From Bugulina stolonifera (Eukaryota; Bryozoa; Gymnolaemata; Cheilostomatida; Bugulidae): a stretch of 64,000 nucleotides of DNA. Made by a program: the position numbers and the translations under genes. The stretch is taken from positions 11,500,391-11,564,390 of the forward strand of contig OW285195.1 in the NCBI GenBank assembly GCA_935421135.1. Direction: 5' to 3'. Shown here in pieces: positions 57,938 to 64,000 of the stretch. The notes below the pieces were generated by a model. It searched no databases, was not told the origin of the DNA, and saw only the letters and a program-made list of their open reading frames with translations. Position 1 is the stretch's first letter, and each line of letters opens with the position of its first letter.

Positions 57938-59900
57938 TTTGAACCTGTGTACCATTCATAGCATCTTTTACTGCATACTCTTTCATGGTGATTAATGTAA
58001 GATTTTTTATATTTAATGTGACTTTCATGATTATGTAATTTCAACTGTCTATGTGTCCATTTTGTAATTTGTGCGTCTTAAATTCAAAGTGTAGAATAAA
58101 ATAGCTGCATCATGATTTCTCCTTTATCAAAATGGCAAATTTTAATTCTGAATACAATAATAAAATAACTATGTTCTAAGTAATAGTGAAATAGTTTTAC
58201 TACAAAATTTGACACATTTGATGATGGTGGAGTGATGTTGTAATAGAGTGATATCATAGTTTAACAGCAACATGAAGGCAATACTCCATATCTGAATAGT
58301 GTTACGATAGGTGTAATCAACAACTGGCGTAGGTGTAATCTGCAACTGGTGTTCACCTGCTGTCATCTTCTGTTAATCAATCATCATCTGGTAAAGACAA
58401 TGTTATTATAGTCATTCTGCTACACAAACAATTTATTTGTTCACTATTGCAAAGTTGCATGTAGTAGTTTAGCATTAGCTCCCCTGGTCTGAAAAGGATA
58501 ACAGCTGTTGCATGCAGTAAGCATTGCAGATGTCCGAGTAGAAGTTGTGTGCTCCTAAGTTAGAATAAGACAACTGCTGTATTTTTGTAACAAATATAAT
58601 AGTGGAGAGACAAAAATAATAGATATACATTACATGTAAATGTATCTTGCTTTCAAGGGTAGAGGGTGAATTATAAATATGAATATGAATGCAGGTATTG
58701 TAAAATATGCTACTATACTGTGATATAGTATAATCAATACTCATATGCTGGAATACAACACAATATATAAGAATATCATATACATGTATATAATGTAAAA
58801 AATAACTTATATGGAACTTAATAATGAGAATGTGAATATATTAATGAAACATAAATTTGAGTATTATAATGAAGTAAATATGGACAAAATATATAAATGC
58901 TCACAATATCATGATCAAAAGATGTGCAATGCAGTCTCAGGGATGAGCGCAATAGAGCATTTTACAAGTGTTGGGCTAGATACATGTATGTGTTCAATGA
59001 TTGCTTACTCCCATCAAAAAGTAAACTGTAGAAGGTGCGGTAAGAACGCTCTCTTATTAATGCAATGGCTATTTGAGAATGTACATGCATGGTCACTCAC
59101 TGAGTGCATTGGTGCATAAGTTTTTAATAATGTACTCCTAAACAATATAATTGTTGGTACGATAGATTAGTAAAGAACAGTTGGGCAATACATGTGTAGC
59201 TGACATCCAACTGCTTATGTACATGTATTGACCACTATAGACCACTATTGACCACTATACATTGGTATGGCTGGAGCAGAACATCATACATTCCGGTACA
59301 ATGTACTCTGCTTTCTGCGAGCAGAATTTAGATTTAGAGACGGAATAATAAGATATAATCACCATGGTTACTCAATCATACACTAATTAATGTGTCACTA
59401 GCTGGCACATATTTCTGCAACTGCAATATATTCTCAAATTCAAAATGTTTTGCAGCTGTAGAGAATAATATACATCTACATTGTACATCATGTAGATATA
59501 TCATTTTATGAACATAAGTTTGCTAGTTTATTGATAATAAGTCCTGCATCTGCCACGTGATATCTAATAGTTATGCACTGCAATGTGAAAGTCAGTGGTT
59601 ATTATTGCATATCCTACACTACACTCATTAATATTATGTTTGGCACTGTTCTAAAACTCTGGCCAAGAGTACATGAATGTGAAGTAACAAATTAGAAATT
59701 TAAATAAGCTTTAGACATGATAAAGTAAAATCAGTTGCCGTTACAGGTAACATTGTGCATCAGCAGCACTGAGGGCTTGTGAAGCATAAAGCTAAAATAT
59801 AACAGGCAAAATATTGTGTATGTCAATATAAAGCCAGAGTGACAGAGATGTGTGGGCTAAAGCAGCTGTAGACAGAGTGAGTGTTAGTCAGAGTATCATA
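57938..59900. other. G6-G7 intergenic: AATAAA at 58,095, one unassigned 102-codon frame
   Basis: The frame at 58,811-59,119 encodes a cysteine-containing peptide (CMCSMIAYSHQKVNCRRC) with no family I recognise. It lies in very AT-rich DNA and has no paralogue in the window, so I do not call it a gene. A short repeat, ACCACTATAGACCACTATTGACCACTAT, spans 59,231-59,259. Confidence 0.35.
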
Positions 59901-61205
59901 ATGGCTAATCAACCCTTTACCTACTCAGCCAGAGAGGAGATAGAATTACTGCTAACTCGCACCAATAGTGACACTGCACCAGAGGGCGCACCTAGACGTT
60001 CACAAGCTCCATGTCCAATAGATTTGGGTCCACCTACTCAATCTGCTTCTGCCTCTCAATGCGTCGGTCATCTAGCTTCGGCATTACAGCGCTATCCACC
60101 CCCAGGTCTGAGTGCTTGTGAGCTTGCGTTTGAGGAAAAAGGGAGATTTGACTTTACGTCAGTCATCAGAAATAGTGTCTCTGAAAGGGTTGGCAAATTT
60201 AGGTCAAGGACAAAGTTACTGAAAGCAATTGAAGAGGTGAATAGGTTCGCATTGTTTCTTAAACTGGTTTATAAGAGGGAGAGGCAATCAAGATCTGAAC
60301 GATATCTACTACTTGTAAGACATGAAGCTTGTCAAAGGAGATTGCTGGAACACATGATCACAAAAGAGGGCTTACCAAAGACAGCAATTTTAGTATTTGT
60401 TGTCAATGCTAAAGTCTACCTGTTGCTGTTGCAAGAGCTAATCATGGTGGACCCAAAAGCAAAGTGTCCCATGGATTCTAAGTGGTTCAGAGAATTGAAA
60501 TTATTTTCTGAAAAAATCACAAAACATTCTTTGAGAGATTTTACCAGCCTCTGGAAAGCTAGACTTGAAGGAGTGTCACCGGTGATATCGACATATGAGA
60601 GACTTCAAAGTTTTCAAATCCCCACTGTAGAACTTCAAGAAAAAGCGTTTTACAAAGTTACAGCTTGCATAAAAGATATGTATGCAGATGGTAGTGGGAC
60701 TGTAGTTGAACAACAGCAGCTCTTATGCAGAAAGGATGGAGCTAGTCTACTTGTTGCCATGGAGAAAGTAAAGGCAATGGCCGAAAAGAGCAAAACAACT
60801 TACCTATCATATATATGCTATGAGTTTGATAGCATATTAAATTTACCTCTTTGGTGCACGACACAATGGCTGCAGCTTACACTGCAACCTATTTCTTTCT
60901 ATCCAGAAGAGAGGCTAAGCAGTGGATACGTAGCTCTTCCATGTAACCATGATAGGCAATCCTCTGAAACTGAGTTGCTTCAACCAATCATTACTAACAG
61001 GCCAATAAAAACACAAGGAGCTATTTTATTTGGCCGTCTGCCAACGATTCCAAGTAGCCAATATGCATATGCCATGTGTTCAACAGTTAGCGGTAGTTTG
61101 CAGTTAATTGAAATAGCCTCTGTACCTTCTGCTCATGCTGAGATATTTGTCCTGGAAGATGAAGATGATGAAAATGATGCGAATATCAAGTTAAATGAAG
61201 CTTGA
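59901..61205 (+). CDS. G7: shortest Cry-N-like helical protein family member, 434 aa
   Basis: The frame is open from 59850; the start at 59901 (ATGGCTAAT) is chosen because it matches the ATGGC context of G1, G2, G3 and G6. The leader is short and the core starts early (RYPPPGLSACELAFEE near residue 65). Core elements: IEEVNRFALFLKLVYK, FVVNAKVYLLLLQELI, FTSLWKARLEGVS, CYEFDSILNLPLWCTTQWLQL, and the C-terminal module YAYAMCS / LQLIEIASVPSAHAEIF with an acidic tail. It is closest to G2. In the marker helix NANxY becomes NAKVY, which puts a lysine in an otherwise hydrophobic face. AATAAA lies at 61240. Function unknown. Confidence 0.82.
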   Translation: MANQPFTYSAREEIELLLTRTNSDTAPEGAPRRSQAPCPIDLGPPTQSASASQCVGHLASALQRYPPPGLSACELAFEEKGRFDFTSVIRNSVSERVGKFRSRTKLLKAIEEVNRFALFLKLVYKRERQSRSERYLLLVRHEACQRRLLEHMITKEGLPKTAILVFVVNAKVYLLLLQELIMVDPKAKCPMDSKWFRELKLFSEKITKHSLRDFTSLWKARLEGVSPVISTYERLQSFQIPTVELQEKAFYKVTACIKDMYADGSGTVVEQQQLLCRKDGASLLVAMEKVKAMAEKSKTTYLSYICYEFDSILNLPLWCTTQWLQLTLQPISFYPEERLSSGYVALPCNHDRQSSETELLQPIITNRPIKTQGAILFGRLPTIPSSQYAYAMCSTVSGSLQLIEIASVPSAHAEIFVLEDEDDENDANIKLNEA

Positions 61206-61899
61206 TGATCCCTGGTTACAGAAGACTTAAATAATATTGAATAAAATAAATAGACAGAGCTAACCGAGAGAGTACAACTCTAGAAGATATATTACTGAGG
61301 ACCACAGATAGCAAACCTATGGAGGACAAGCTAAAGACTAGCCAACACTGTTATACTACAATGTACCCTTAGCATTATAGTAATTGCTTATCACTAACTG
61401 TCTTCACTGCCAAAGAACAATGCAAAAACTGCTAAATATTCCAACCTAAATGTAGTAAAGTTTCAGTCTTTCAAAATTGTATTTTTAATATACATGTATG
61501 TACATATAAATCACTGCTTTGATTTCCTGACAGCGCTACATACAGTGAACATGGAATCCAAGTTTTTAAAATTTTTATGAATAGTTTATATATAAAACTA
61601 GTCAATTATCCAATTTTTATCTTGAACTATGAACTTTTATTCTTTTAATAGAAACATGCTTATCTGGTGATATCCAACTGGTGTCATATTTTACTAGTTG
61701 TATTTTAGCTCATTGTTTGGGCGTTCTCACTACAAGGCTCACCACAAAAATAAAAAAGAAAAACGGTTAACTATTCATGTAACTGCTCCGTTATTCTCAG
61801 TCACATTCCTTCCTTAATCAATATACCAGAGACCTGACTTTGAGTGACAAGGTACTCATAGTGCAGTAGCTACCTTCATGTACATGTATAGGTGTACAT
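61206..61899. other. Downstream of G7: AATAAA at 61,240, no further gene found
   Basis: Two overlapping AATAAA words (61,240 and 61,245) follow the G7 stop closely. The rest is AT-rich with no domain-bearing frame. Confidence 0.5.
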
Positions 61900-63530
61900 G
61901 TAGAACAACTGAAGAGAGTTTCTTTGGAGTGGAGAATTTACAAATTTGACCAAAACCAATCAAAAAGCTGAATAGCTTGTTAGATAGTGCTTAGCTAGGG
62001 CTATTCAAAAAGATCTGTCAGTGCAGGAGCAAACGATGCCATCTGCAACAAATTGATCTCAAACAAAGGCAGTCTATGTCATCTGAGTAACTCAGTTAAC
62101 CTTATTATAAAGCACATGGAAAGGTTTCTATTCAATAACTTTTCTGTTTACCAAAAGTTTATGAATTCCTTTTACACTTTTCATAACATGATACTTAGCC
62201 ACATATTATATTCACTCGTCATCTTTATTTCAAATATCAAGGAAGTGCAATTACTAAGAAAACTGTTCAATTATTTGAAGATATACTGTTACGTTTTGTG
62301 CTTAGGATTTCACAAGGGTGCCAATGCTAGCACGGGTGTGGGAAGCGCTTGGTAGTGGTAGTGGGCTGCCAAGGTAAACTTCCACACATTACATAAAGAG
62401 TGAACAGTTATGTAAGCTCTTATAGGTATTGTAGAGGACGTAGGCCGATGCTTAGACTCAGTCAATGAGTCAAGAATCGACTAAGGTCCGAGGTTTATAC
62501 TCCTCATGGAGTGTAGTAAGAGACTAATATGAGGACGAGCTCGGGCGCTAAAGGTCCAGGGGACCAAGACTGGAACTGCCTGCCTGCAAGAGTAAGACTC
62601 TGTAGGTTGAGTTAGGAGATGTTGCTTTATTAGAGTGCAATCAACAACTGATTTAACATAGAAAACGTGTTGGCTTTTATACTATCTGAATTTCCGGTAA
62701 AAAGGCCGACAGGGGGTCGGGCGGTATGATAAGGTATTGTCCCAGGAAATTGCGCTGCAAGAGTAAGACTCTGTAGGTTGAGTTAGGAGATGCTGCTTTA
62801 TTAGAGTGCAATCAACAACTGATTTAACATAGAAAACGTGTTGGCTTTTATACTATCTGAATTTCCGGTAAAAAGGCCGACAGGGGGCTGGGCGGTATGA
62901 TAAGGTATTGTCCCAGGAAATTGCGCAACAAGATGGCTGTAAACTGCCCAAGGTCCGACCATAAAAAGGGTCGGCCATGCACAAGAAGTGCTTACAATCA
63001 TGAAAAATGGATTATGTATAAATATGAGTATGATCCAAAACGTCGGCCATTAATTGTAATAGGCAAAAGACTTAGAATGGGAATGCACTTGTAGTAATAG
63101 TATAATAACAGTAAACAAGTACAGAGACATGATTGGTTGAATTATAAGACATATGAGCCAGGAAGTTATTGATAATAAAAAGTATGTAAGAGTCATGCAT
63201 AATAACTGAACTGTACAAGCATAAGTATATACACTGTATGTATAGTCTGTGCAGTAGTGCAGGCTAAGTGAGCTGGAACAACACAATACTACAATGAGAA
63301 GACAACTTCTTCATATTTTTTAAAGTCCCCATGAGTAAATAGAGGTAGTGGATAGCCTATTTTCCGGTATTTTGCCAAAATGCACATAACTACTTGTAGT
63401 AAAACAATATTAGCGCTGAAAGAGAAATAAATAACTAAATTTAGCATAATTGGTTTCCAATCACATTTCTCTGCTCATACAAGAGAGGACAGCCCATGAA
63501 GACTACTCAGCCTTTAGGGCTACTTTCTAA
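61900..63530 (+). repeat. Interspersed repeat, second copy, split by the solo LTR at 62,287-63,285
   Basis: Segments 61,900-62,286 and 63,286-63,530 are contiguous in the copy at 22,830-23,460. The junction there (TACTACAATGA) matches this copy once the LTR and one ATAC are removed. Confidence 0.78.
62287..63285 (-). mobile_element. Solo LTR, minus orientation, with internal 171-bp tandem duplication
   Basis: The element starts TGTTACG and ends ACAACACA, with target duplication ATAC at 62283-62286 and 63286-63289. Bases 62,585-62,755 are repeated at 62,756-62,926 with a few differences. It interrupts an interspersed repeat whose uninterrupted copy (reverse orientation, 22,830-23,460) gives the empty site near 23,090. 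Confidence 0.85.
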
Positions 63531-64000
63531 CTCTCTCTAGAGTAGCATTGTAATAGGGAGGAGCGCATCTTAGCTACGAAAGTGTCATAATTGCACTTTT
63601 AATCTCTGTTGTTGAAGGCATAATAGGATAAAAACCTTTGTCTTTATACAATATATCCACTGTTTTACTTTATTTCTGTTGTTCAAAACACAACTTATAA
63701 AATGGATAAACACAAAATATTTTGTGCATACTTGACTGCTCTATGCGTATCTACATAATATGTAGAACTGTCTCATCTTGCGCATTCACTAATACAAAAT
63801 TATGTGTTTTAGTAGGCCTAGGGTGCCCAATGCTATGAGATTATTTACAACTGTAGATTAAGACCATACTGGTGATGCTACTACCAGAAAAAAGCTAGTG
63901 AATACTAAATTAAGCTCTTCCAGCTGATAGCTGTCAGCTTTATTTTATAGGGCCGAAATACTTTGTTATAATCACATACGTAGCTTCAATACTGACATAG
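63531..64000. other. Right window edge: no gene found
   Basis: AT-rich sequence after the interspersed repeat; no frame or repeat recognised. Confidence 0.5.

Noticed and set aside
58811..59119. 102-codon cysteine-containing frame between G6 and G7
   Set aside because: No family, paralogue or regulatory context; kept only as a note in the intergenic entry.
32598..61205. Bacterial contamination or recent horizontal transfer of the intronless G genes
   Set aside because: AT-rich composition like the surroundings, animal-type poly(A) signals, no ribosome-binding sites or operon spacing, and gaps of about 1-5 kb with solo LTRs between several genes argue for resident eukaryotic genes. An ancient transfer cannot be excluded.

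Overview
This is eukaryotic, almost certainly invertebrate metazoan DNA. It is AT-rich, the first half carries multi-exon genes with GT..AG introns, poly(A) signals follow the genes of the second half, and the intergenic sequence is packed with solo LTRs, MITE-like foldbacks, a LINE fragment and minisatellites. The frequent ACATGTA words, the lectin-like gene expansion and the compact genes suggest a marine animal, possibly a sponge. That taxonomic guess is inference and is not proven by any single feature.

Layout. Bases 1-31,700 hold a tandem array of six minus-strand paralogues (called A-F here) of a five-exon gene. Each encodes a secreted protein of about 345 aa: a signal peptide, two cysteine-containing PAN/Apple-like segments, and a C-terminal F5/8-type C (discoidin/F-type-lectin-like) domain. 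A is cut by the window edge; B, C, E and F look intact; D is a pseudogene (no exon 1, a 1-base deletion in exon 2). Each gene sits in a duplicated block with its own intergenic sequence. Later insertions in these blocks include a 216-bp palindrome, a solo LTR, a 572-bp foldback element, 58-bp and 22-bp minisatellites, and, in intron 2 of gene F, a LINE 3' end split by a roughly 4-kb DNA transposon with long inverted repeats and a decayed YqaJ-type nuclease gene.

Bases 32,600-61,200 hold a second tandem array on the plus strand: seven uninterrupted (apparently intronless) genes, G1-G7, encoding 434-702 aa proteins with no signal peptide. They share a helical core of about 300 aa with divergent low-complexity N and C termini. 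The core contains a very regular hydrophobic helix (A-N-x-Y-L-L-L-L-Q-[DE]) followed about 35-40 residues later by an L-W-x-x-R-[IL] helix. This pattern resembles the helix 5-6 region of the N-terminal helical domain of Cry delta-endotoxins. I propose a distant relationship but cannot prove it by eye. G4 and G5 are recent duplicates, and a frameshifted scrap of a G3-like copy survives between them. Solo LTRs, a 2.3-kb insertion with a 5-bp target duplication and GC-rich hairpin ends, and foldback elements separate the genes.

The two arrays face away from each other across about 0.9 kb (31,663 to 32,598). A secreted lectin-like array beside an expanded, diversifying array of possible pore-former-like helical proteins suggests a recognition/defence locus. 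That functional link is a hypothesis; the sequence shows only the physical arrangement and the two family expansions.
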